From assembly GCA_033816765.1 (NCBI GenBank), contig CM066289.1, forward strand, positions 3,472,001 through 3,536,000: a stretch of 64,000 bases of DNA. The letters run 5' to 3'. How positions within the stretch are numbered: position 1 is the stretch's first letter; each line of letters opens with the position of its first letter. This DNA is from Nothopassalora personata. Its lineage: Eukaryota > Ascomycota > Dothideomycetes > Mycosphaerellales > Mycosphaerellaceae. Shown piece after piece: positions 10,441-19,400 of the stretch. Made by a program: the position numbers and the translations under genes. The notes below the pieces were generated by a model. The model ran no database searches and was not told the origin of the DNA. It was given only the letters and a program-made list of their open reading frames with translations.

Positions 10441-12835
10441 TTCGCCGCACTATATTAACGTATACTACAAAACTAGCGAGGGAATAGACAGCTATGTTAG
10501 CATTAATCGAACGGGCTAGATAGTCGAATAATGCGAACGCTATTCATAAAACAAGTGAGTGTTAGTACTAGTAACCTAATAAATCTAAGGACGAGTCTAT
10601 CGCGTAGCTAGAAAGTTAGTTAAGGAAAGATAAGTAACTATAAGAAAAAAGTAAGATCTAAGGACTAGAAGCATCCGTACCCGAAGCATTAACTAGAACT
10701 AGAATTAGAACTAGAAACCTATAGGCTATAGCTATAGCCGGAAAATCAACTAGAAACTAGGAGTCTATAAATCCGTACTAACTACTAAGTTCCACTTATT
10801 TCACATAACTCCTTTATCTAGACCTACTCGTTATCGTAGCTAATACTAGTCTTACTAGACGCGTCCCTAAGTAGCTAGCTAGTAAAGTTCCTATAGTAGT
10901 TACGGAAGAAGCTCTTATCGCGCCCTTCGCTTATAAAGTATATCTACTCGAGAGTAGTAACTAAGCTAAGCTACTTGTCTATTAATTTTATAGCTCGGAC
11001 GCGCTAATTATACATCTTCTTATAGAAGAGCTCCGAGTCTAGGCGGACCGTAGCGTTAAGCTACCTTCTAGCATTAAGGATAACTTCGTTATCGTTCTAA
11101 GACTTTAAACCCGCTAGGGCATCGGATAGAGGGCTAATGCTACTAAGGTATACGGCCGTAGGGAAAGGATAGCTAGGTACTAGGCGTCGATACTTAAACC
11201 CTATAGCGCTCTTACTTAGCGTCTTAAAGTTACGATAGAGGTCTATTACCTAGTGCATGCTCTAGCTTCTCTAGAGTTTTAGATAGTTATCGTCGCGGAT
11301 CTTGATAAAGTAAGGGTTAATCTAACGTAGCGTCTTCTTATGTGCGGCCTACCTTATTAGAACGCCTATAGTAGTTACCCGCATTTGCCTAGCGCTTAGA
11401 TCCTCTCTAAACTAGCTAATGCTATTCTTACTTAGGTAATTCTAAATCCTAACCGAGAAGAAACGCTTAAATCGGCCGTCTTCTATATAGTCGTTAGTCC
11501 GGTACTACTAGATAAAGTCTATAGTATTCTCTTACTTATAAAAACCGTGTAAAAACTCCAGCCTACTAGTGCCCTCTAAGTTAAGAGAGTATAGCATATT
11601 AAGCCGGTTACTAGTCTAGTAGTTTTCAATTTCGAGGTTTAAGTCGACCCTAGCATACTATACTATAGTATTTGCGTTACCCCCCTAATAAGCCCTATTA
11701 AAGCTCAAAATCGTAGGCCTAGGGAAGGAGATAAACCGAGTATAGTATTAAGGGTGTAGCGCTACTTATAAGAGCTATAGTCAGGGGTCTTATCGTATAA
11801 TCTAGTAGCTTAGAGAATACTACATGTTCTAGTAGACGCCGCCGTTACTAACCTTATTTAACTCTCGTAGGTACTATCGGTACACGTCGAATTCTGGACT
11901 TATTATCTCTCTAACTGTTTTAACCCGCGGCGCTAGTTTAGCGTTATTATACTAGTATAGCATGTTGCTATTAATATAGGTACCGGTGCTATTAAGATCG
12001 GCTTAGTTAGCTTTATTAATACCGAATTTGTCGAGGATCTAGTTATAGTTAGTATACGTAACGATACTACTCGTAGTGCCGACTTTACCTCGAACGCGGA
12101 GGTAGCTAAGCGGGTTAATAGTCTTCTAACTACGCTTATTAGGGCAAAACTACGACCTATTCTTTACCTTAATAGCTAAAAAACTCTTACCTTTAAAGAG
12201 CTAGGCTTAGACCTTAAGCGCGCGCTTATATAGGGTATTAGCGGTAATACTAGGATTCGTAACGAAGTAGAGGGCCTTATAGTAGAAATCTCGAACATGC
12301 TAATCGTATATTATAGCGCTAACCTTACTATCCCTCTTAAGAACCTACGAGATAGTATGTTCGAGCATCTTAAGGCCCGCTATCCGGTACTTAGGTAGCT
12401 AGTTAATGCTATCTATATTAATTGAGTTTCTAAACTTAATGCTATAGTACCGCTTATTATAGGTATAGTTAGCGCGCTTAATCCGGAGGGCCTCGTCTTC
12501 CTATAGGATCTAATCCTTAAAGACTAATACATCCCTAATTATAGCCGAAGGTAATATAGTAAGTATCGGATTGCTATTCTTAGTTAGGGCCGGAGTAGAT
12601 CGTAGGGTGCTAACCGGTGTACCTAGCGGACTACCCTCGCGTATAGGTACGCCGTCTAGCGTTCGGTTAGGCGAGGATCGAGTAGGCGTAGTTATGCCCT
12701 TACCTATACTCTCGCCTATACGGAGCTACTTAAGTCGACTCGACTTACGACCGCCTCTCGATAGGACTATAGGCTAGGTAGAGGCTAGTAGTAGAGTTAG
12801 CGTAGTACTCTTTATACGTCCTTTACCTTAACTAC
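10441..12835 (-). pseudogene. RIP-degraded long frame of element A
   Basis: Reverse complement of the frame in element B (30,403-32,880). It is open apart from TAG/TAA in one frame for most of its length. It does not match a transposase, reverse transcriptase or recombinase family that I recognise. The part nearest the right inverted repeat (about 410 bp in B) is deleted here. Confidence 0.6.
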
Positions 12836-13212
12836 TATTAACGACTAATAGGTTGTGTTAACCTTAGGTTTAGAGGGGGGGGGGTCCCTTAGGTCTAACT
12901 TGCCCCAATTTCATTTAGGTTTGATTAGACATTTAGGTAAGCTAGTAGGACCTAGTATAGCTATTAAGATATATAATGCGTAGCTAAGCATTGTAAGCGT
13001 AGCATTAAGGCAACAATTCAATTTATACCTCTCGAGTAGAGGGCATAGGGGTTTAGGGTCCGCTACTCCTCTTGTTTTATCTAGCTACTACGCTGCTCGT
13101 TACGTGACCTGATTTCCCGGTCCCGGGACCGGCAAATACCTCTACTTACATAAGCGCCGCTCCATACTACTACAACTCGGACAGGCCTACATAGGGTAGT
13201 TAGTAGACATTA
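12836..13212 (+). repeat. Right inverted repeat (unit U) of element A
   Basis: Inverted copy of 2,630-3,001, containing the perfect palindrome CCGGTCCCGGGACCGG at 13,117-13,132. A homopolymer of ten G, longer than in the other copies, lies near 12,877. Confidence 0.9.
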
Positions 13213-13235
13213 TTTTAGTAGTTAATAAGGGGGGT
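13213..13235 (+). other. End of X element body with polypurine tract
   Basis: A short stretch ending AATAAGGGGGGT immediately before the X LTR; the same sequence is found reversed at 30,005-30,027. It is the usual polypurine tract that primes plus-strand DNA synthesis. Confidence 0.75.
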
Positions 13236-13543
13236 TGTTAAGTGTACACCCGGTGGCGTGTTAGTATCCAGTTTATAAGGTTAAAATCACGGTTTAAGGT
13301 CTAAGGTTCACGGTTAAGGTTATTACTTAAGGTTAAGGTTTAAGGTTAAGGTTTACGGTTAAGGTCGACTAAGGTCGAAAACACTTAAGGTCTAAGGTAT
13401 TTAGTAACAATTACGGTTATAAGGTCCTATTAAGTAACGACTAGTATTAGTACACTCTAAAGCAAGCACTACGTAACAATAGATACGGCTACATTACTAG
13501 AAAAACTTAGCACCTTTGCCGACATAGGTAGGGGCTACGAACA
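13236..13543 (+). repeat. LTR of Gypsy family X
   Basis: 308 bp, beginning TGTTAAGTGTACACC and ending CTACGAACA. The reverse copy at 29,697-30,004 has the same length and boundaries. The middle (about 13,281-13,380) is a degenerate GGTTAAG/GGTTTAAG minisatellite. The polypurine tract lies on its left and a gag start on its right, so this LTR has pol-side sequence on one side and gag on the other. Confidence 0.88.
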
Positions 13544-13562
13544 GCCTATAAACCCCACGAAA

Positions 13563-14012
13563 ATGGAAGGGGTCTATAGGGATTCTGTCCCTTATAAGGG
13601 GATAGAGGAATCGGAGGAAGGGGAAACACCTAAATCTAGTAAAGAAGGGAGAAGCGGAACTAGCGCCGCTAAATTAGGTATAGGTGTAGGAACGAATAGC
13701 ACAATTAGAATAGATACTATAACTGCCCTCTTTAGACGATTAGTAGAAGCAATAGAAAACGCTAGCCCTCGCTTCCTACCTCTAGGAGGTGCTAAGAATC
13801 TGTTCTTTAATAGTACTAATGCTACTAAGTTCTAGGAGCGGTTTAGCGACCTAATAGACTAGTATCCGCCTCGGGCATCTATTAAGAAGGATGATTTCTA
13901 GGGTAGGTTTAAGCGTAATTGCGAAACTACTATCCGGCGCGTAGTTATAAGACTGCCTAGGTGGTTCACTAATAAGGCACGTTTTAGGAGGGCGTTCTTA
14001 TTAGAGTTCTTA
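13563..14012 (+). pseudogene. X gag, first part
   Basis: ATG at 13,563 shortly after the LTR; open for 90 codons to a TAG, then readable through to the Gypsy insertion at 14,013. It contains a gag-like motif (NLFFNSTNATKFWERFSDLI, with W at the TAG). Fungal Gypsy gags of this type bind and package the element RNA. The frame resumes at 21,327 after the TCTTA duplication. Confidence 0.75.
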
Positions 14013-14195
14013 TGTCACGGGCAGCCCGCGACCCTTCACTGACGATGCGTCGTCCCGGGTGAACCTCGGACCTTCTGCATCGGGACTAGCGGCTTGGCGT
14101 TAGCTTAAGTACCCGCCGCGCCTCGCGCTCCTCTTTCATAGCTTCGTAGAACAACAACTATCTCATTCGGACCCTTTGGTACGCGCGCCCTTACA
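14013..14195 (+). repeat. 5' LTR of the intact Gypsy
   Basis: 183 bp, TGTCACGGGC to CGCCCTTACA. I read it as identical to 21,139-21,321 and, reversed, to the solo LTR 25,153-25,335. No clear TATA box is visible. Confidence 0.97.
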
Positions 14196-14197
14196 GT

Positions 14198-14206
14198 TTG
14201 TTCTAC
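14198..14206 (+). promoter_or_regulatory. Candidate self-priming site (Tf1/sushi style)
   Basis: TTGTTCTAC lies two bases after the 5' LTR and is exactly complementary to GTAGAACAA within the LTR (14,146-14,154). Tf1/sushi chromoviruses prime reverse transcription by folding the 5' end of their own mRNA onto the primer-binding site. If transcription began near 14,146, this pairing could serve the same role. No obvious match to a tRNA 3' end is seen here. The transcription start is inferred, not observed. Confidence 0.5.
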
Positions 14207-14339
14207 CACCCTACCCAGATCACGGATCTAGGTAAGGGACGCGTAACACTCAGAACAGACAACAGAACGCGCACGGCGCAATAGCAGAGTCGCGCCGAGT
14301 CGCACTCGACACAGAACACGGCAAGGCGCAAAGGCGCAG

Positions 14340-16418
14340 ATGCCTAGAGAAACTAACGCAGCAAAGACCTCGACAGGTCGCGTTGACACCGACAACATGT
14401 CCCAGGACACACAGGCACAGAACGGCATGCCGCCACCGGCAAAGCCACTAGGCAAGCGTACACGCACCTCTCTTTTCCCCGATCTTTCCTCTTTCCCTCA
14501 GAGTCAGACTCAAGGAGACGACACCCGGCGAGTCACAGTAGACACCGGTGCCGCGCTTCAGCAAGAGTTGGACGAGGCTTACGAAGAGGCATCGGACAGC
14601 GAGGCAAAGGGAAAGGTTGACTTCACAGATCTCTTCGAACCGAAAGTCCTCCAAGAGGAGGGCCAAGAACATACGGTCTTCACATCGCTCGACGTACCCG
14701 AACACATCGCCGCTGCCGACTTCACAGATGTCGAGCTAGACGACCTCGTCGAGTTGGTCAAGGACCACCCGAAGACCCTCTATGACTTCATCCTACGTGG
14801 ATTCAACACAGCAGTGATGAAGGGTAAGCAGCTCAGTGTACTCGAGCGCGCGAACGCACATCAGAATAGCCAGTACCGCACCCTGTACGCCGAATACGAC
14901 CGCATTCATGGAATGCTGCAGACCGAGAAGGCCGCTTTGAGCAAGATGGCCCGAGACCTCAAGGACAAGAACGCCGACTCTACTAAGGCGCAGGAGCTTC
15001 GGAAGAAGTATGATGCTGCGAACGACCTATGCAAGAAGTTCGCCGACATCACGAATCAAGAGAAGAAGAGGGCTCGAACAGCCGAGAACAAGAACAAGAC
15101 ACTACAAGACGAGATCACCCAGTTGAAGACTCGCCTGCAGGCAGCAGAGGACAACAACAATGCCCGCTGCTCACGCTCTCGAGGCCGCACCCATTCGCGA
15201 CCACGCTCACACCGCTCCCAATCACGCCCTGTCCTACGTGAGACTTCCCTTGAAGCTCTCCAGCGTCAGTATCGTGAGGCAGTGGGCGGCGGCGGTGGAG
15301 GTGGGGACGATGGCGATGATGACGACGACTCGGGTGACAAGGACAATGACCAAGGACGCAACAACCGACCACTGCCGCGTCGCAACGAGCGTCAAGAATC
15401 ACACCGCACTGCTAGAGGCCGCAGCAACCGCACACAGACACCACTGGTCGACCTGCCAGAGCGCCTCCTCAACATCGACGACTTGCTGGATCGCAATATG
15501 AAGATCGGCAAGGGCGTGCCAGACCCACGCAAGTTCAAGAACGACGAAGAGCCCACCTACGACAGTTGGTACACCAGTATCCTACTAAAACTGACAGTGG
15601 CGACCTTTCGCACCGAGCAGGATGGCCTGCGCTTCTTGTATGGCTGGACTGATGGAGAAGTTCAGAAGACCATTAAGCCGCGCATTCCCATCCCCGGACA
15701 TCTGGCCTACAACGAGTTCAAGACTGGCGAAGAACTGTTGGACTGGATGACTCGACAGTATGGCGCTCGTAATGAGGCCACCAAGGCTGCAGTGGACATT
15801 ACGAGCTGCAAGCAGCAACAGAAGGAGACGTTTGTCGCATTCCACGCCCGCTACTCGAAGCTGCGAGCGTGGATGGACTGGAGCGATGAGACGGAGCTTA
15901 TGTTGTTTCGAACCCGTCTAAATCGCAAGTACTATGTCAAGACCTTCGGCGACCGTGAAGTGGATCGCCGCCTACACAGCATGCTGGACGTCATCGAGGA
16001 GTGCACCGCATTGGACGAGAGCTTCTACGAGACTGAGCAGCTGTACCCTCAAGAGAGCCGTCCACGTGGCAATGGAGGCAACCAGAACCCCGGCAACCAG
16101 ACCCAGGGCGACACTGCTGCTGCCGCCGCTGCTGGGGCTGCTGGCGCTGTCGTGCAGCGTCCACCACAGTACGCCGGCACCAAGAAGAAGGAAGACTTGC
16201 CAGCCTACCTTCAGAACCTTACACCGCTCAACCGTGAGGGCCGTGAGGAACTGAAGAAACAGGGCAAGTGCTTCCGCTGCCGCACTGGACTGCACGTGTC
16301 AAGCAACACCGAGTGCCCCATGTACGGCTACGACGGCGATTACCGCCCACCGCGTCCACGCAAGGACCCGAACCTCAGCTCCCTCGGCGCTGAGGGAAAT
16401 GGCGAGACCGCTGCCTAA
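14340..16418 (+). CDS. gag: Gag polyprotein of the intact Gypsy
   Basis: 692 residues. The frame starts with ATG 145 bp after the LTR. Layout: acidic N-terminal third; a long predicted coiled coil at about residues 166-274; an Arg/Ser-rich stretch at about 275-305; a Gly run followed by Asp-rich sequence at about 314-335; a retrotransposon gag (capsid) domain at about 410-565, starting near WYTSILLKL; an Ala-rich linker; and a variant zinc knuckle at about 644-659, CX2CX4HX6C rather than the usual CX2CX4HX4C. Gag should form the particle and bind element RNA. It overlaps the pol frame by 25 nt at its end. No stop codon or RIP damage is seen. Confidence 0.95.
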   Translation: MPRETNAAKTSTGRVDTDNMSQDTQAQNGMPPPAKPLGKRTRTSLFPDLSSFPQSQTQGDDTRRVTVDTGAALQQELDEAYEEASDSEAKGKVDFTDLFEPKVLQEEGQEHTVFTSLDVPEHIAAADFTDVELDDLVELVKDHPKTLYDFILRGFNTAVMKGKQLSVLERANAHQNSQYRTLYAEYDRIHGMLQTEKAALSKMARDLKDKNADSTKAQELRKKYDAANDLCKKFADITNQEKKRARTAENKNKTLQDEITQLKTRLQAAEDNNNARCSRSRGRTHSRPRSHRSQSRPVLRETSLEALQRQYREAVGGGGGGGDDGDDDDDSGDKDNDQGRNNRPLPRRNERQESHRTARGRSNRTQTPLVDLPERLLNIDDLLDRNMKIGKGVPDPRKFKNDEEPTYDSWYTSILLKLTVATFRTEQDGLRFLYGWTDGEVQKTIKPRIPIPGHLAYNEFKTGEELLDWMTRQYGARNEATKAAVDITSCKQQQKETFVAFHARYSKLRAWMDWSDETELMLFRTRLNRKYYVKTFGDREVDRRLHSMLDVIEECTALDESFYETEQLYPQESRPRGNGGNQNPGNQTQGDTAAAAAAGAAGAVVQRPPQYAGTKKKEDLPAYLQNLTPLNREGREELKKQGKCFRCRTGLHVSSNTECPMYGYDGDYRPPRPRKDPNLSSLGAEGNGETAA

Positions 16419-16436
16419 GCGTGGCAGACAGTGGTC
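16391..16436 (+). promoter_or_regulatory. Candidate -1 ribosomal frameshift signal between gag and pol
   Basis: The heptamer GGGAAAT at 16,394-16,400 is phased in gag as G GGA AAT, matching the X XXY YYZ rule. It lies immediately after the last in-frame stop of the pol frame (TGA 16,391-16,393). Slippage by -1 continues into pol with no stop. Five bases downstream, GACC (16,406-16,409) and CTGCC (16,411-16,415) can pair with GGCAG (16,423-16,427) and GGTC (16,433-16,436), enclosing the gag stop codon. This is the standard layout of a -1 signal; function is inferred. Confidence 0.75.
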
Positions 16437-19400
16437 AACCGAACATCCAAGGACAGAAAGAGCATGAGATTGAGAGACACAGAGTGCAAGAGATGGACTA
16501 TGAGGAGGGGGAACTGAAGATATCAGCCTGCGCGCTAGAGCCGCAGCAGCCAGATGTACACCCTCACATAGTCCTGCCAGTAAGGATACAACATGAAAAG
16601 GCAAGAGGCCTTGTAGACTCTGCTTCCACCTCTCTCTTTCTGGATTGGAAGTTCACACGCAAACATATAATACCCTTATCCCCTCTGGTAAAAAGCAAGA
16701 ACCTGACCCTGGGCAATGGCAAGTCTAGCGGCCGACGTATCACCCATGCAGCCCTGGTTGATGTCGACATCAAGGGTCACCGCGAGCAGATGCTATGTTA
16801 CGTCACCGACCTTGAATACGACGTCGTCCTTGGCCTGCCATGGTTGAGTGCTCACAACCCCGACATCTTCTGGGAGACCGGCGAAGTGGCTTTCAGATCG
16901 GACTACTGCTTTGGTCACTGTCTTCATAACAAGACGTCGACAACCGTACAGTCACTGAACCACCAACACCGTGCTCGCAAGGACACAACGAAATACGGAC
17001 CGGAGCCCTTCACTAGTGAGTCAGGGGGATTCACAGCAGGAGGGGCAGAATTGAACGTGTCATCCATGGACCTGGATGATGACGGAGAGGTTGAGTGCAT
17101 TGAAGTCACGCAACGAGCCTGGGAGATGTACGCGCACCGGCCTGGGGCCAAGTGCTTCTACGTCCTGCCCACGGGTGAGGAGTGTGACGAGAATGGCAAC
17201 CTAAAGCTGAGCGCAATGGCAGCTGATGACCTGGATCAGTTTCTGAACAAGGAGTTCAACCATAACCCGAAGGAAAAGCTGCCACCAGAATATCATCATC
17301 TGGCAGACACCTTCTCGGCAAAGGACCATGATGTGCTGCCACCGCACAGACCCGGCATCGACCATGAGATTCACATCAAGCCAGATGGCCCGCAGGAGCC
17401 GCCATATCGCAAACCCTATGGTCTCGCTCCGCAAGAAAACGAGGCCGTCAAGAAATGGATCACTGAGCAAGAAGGACCTGGCAAGATCAGACCAGCAGGG
17501 CAGAAGACAAGTCAATCCCCAGCACCTGTGCTTGTGGTGCGCAAGCCAGGCGGAGGACTGCGAGTGTGCATCGACTACCGCGGGTTGAATGCAATCACTA
17601 TCAAGAACAGATACCCGATACCGTTGATTCAGGAGACGCTAAACCGCATGCACGGCAAGAAGTACTTCACGAAGCTGGATATCGTCGCAGCCTTCAACAA
17701 GCTTCGCATTGCAGAAGGGCACGAATGGCTTACAGCATTCGCTACACGGTATGGCGTGTACGAATGCCTCGTGCTGCCATTTGGCCTTTGCAATGGTCCC
17801 GCATCTTTTCAGTCTTACATCAACAAGGTGCTGCAAGAACATCTAGACGACTTTGTGTCAGCCTACCTCGACGATGTGCTAATCTTTAGCGATACGCTCG
17901 AAGAGCACATCGAGCACGTGAAGAAGGTGCTCACGAAGCTGCGCGACGCTGGGCTTACAGTGGACATTGACAAGTGTGAATTCCACCAGCAGCGGGTGAA
18001 GTACCTTGGCCTAATCATCACGCCTGAGGGCATTGAGATGGACCTAGAGAAGCTCGAGTGCATTCAGACCTGGGAAGCGCCTTCCAACCTGAAGGACGTA
18101 CAAGCTTTCTTGGGATTCGCCAACTTTTATAGGAGATTCATCGAGGCATTCTCGAGGTTGGCGGCACCGCTGACAGATCTGACCAAATCAAATGGGCCAA
18201 GTAACCACAAGAACCGCAAGGTCAACTGGACACCAGAGTGTCAGCGGGCATTTGATGCACTAAAGGCGGCATTTAGCAAAGCTGGGATGCTTGCGCACTA
18301 CGTGCCAGGGCGACAGACGGTTGTCGAAACGGACTCCTCCGACTTCGTCAACGCAGGCGTGTTGTCGCAATACGATGAGAACGGAGTACTGCATCCTGTC
18401 GCGTTCTACTCGAAGAAGCTAAGCCCGCAAGAGTGCAATTACGAAATCTATGACAAGGAGCTTTTGGCAATCATTAAGGCTTTTGAGGAATGGCGGCCAG
18501 AGCTGGCCTGTGAGGGTGACGATGACACTATTGAACCAGTCAAGGTGTTCACTGATCACAAGAACCTCGAGTACTTCATGACCACGAAGCAGCTAAACAG
18601 GCGCCAAGCGCGCTGGGCTGAATTCCTGTCACAGTTCAACTTTCGAATCATATATCGACCAGGTGTCCAGGGAACGAAACCTGACAGCCTCACGAGACGC
18701 AGCCAGGACCTTCCGCAGGGGGTGGACGATCCGCGTAATCAGCATCAGCACCAGACGTTGCTGCCGCCTGAGCGATTCCTTAAGATCGACTCGATGCGCG
18801 CAACTATAGAGGACGTAGCTGAGGAGACTACACCACTGAACCTAGAAGCCACAGAGTTCACACGAACAGCAGCCACTGCTGCCGAGCCGCAGGCGGAGTC
18901 GGTCCAGGACGCAATACGAGAAGCCGAACTCGAATACCGCATGACAACAGCCTATGCCGTGGATACAGAGTTGAATGCAGCAATCAAGACACTGCAGAAG
19001 GGGGATGCCATCCCTACACTGCTTCAGAAGGCTAAGGTGCACCCAGTGCACTGCAAAGTAGAAGGTGATCTACTGTACGTACGCAATCAGTATGGTGGAT
19101 GGAGCCTGTGGGTGCCGGATGATCGAACACTGCGCACTCGCATTATCCGAATGAACCATGACCCGCCAGCCGCAGGACACCCAGGCAGAGCACGCACCTA
19201 CGAGCTCGTGGCACGTGAATTCTACTGGCCTGGCTTGGCACGGTCAGTGCGCAGGTACACCGGCAATTGCCGGCCTTGTCGCACGACGAAATCTCTGCAC
19301 ACCCAGCCACCGGGTTTGCTGCACCCACTTTCGGTACCAGAAAGACCATGGCAACACATCGCAGTAGACTTCGTAGTCGACCTGCCACCGAGCGAACTCG

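Larger units (their letters stand above)
2630..13212. mobile_element. Composite inverted-repeat element A (interrupted by Gypsy G1)
   Basis: Bounded by inverted copies of unit U at 2,630-3,001 and 12,836-13,212. After removing the Gypsy insertion (3,243-10,435 plus one TSD) it is about 3.4 kb and matches element B at 30,028-33,834 in inverse orientation, except that about 410 bp present in B next to one inverted repeat are missing here. The right flank is identical to B's X-side flank. The left flank is an unrelated gag, so there is no TSD and the locus is probably recombinant. Confidence 0.8.

Noticed and set aside
13281..13380. Internal telomeric repeat tract
   Set aside because: Units are GGTTAAG-like and irregular, inside a defined LTR present in two copies; not TTAGGG.
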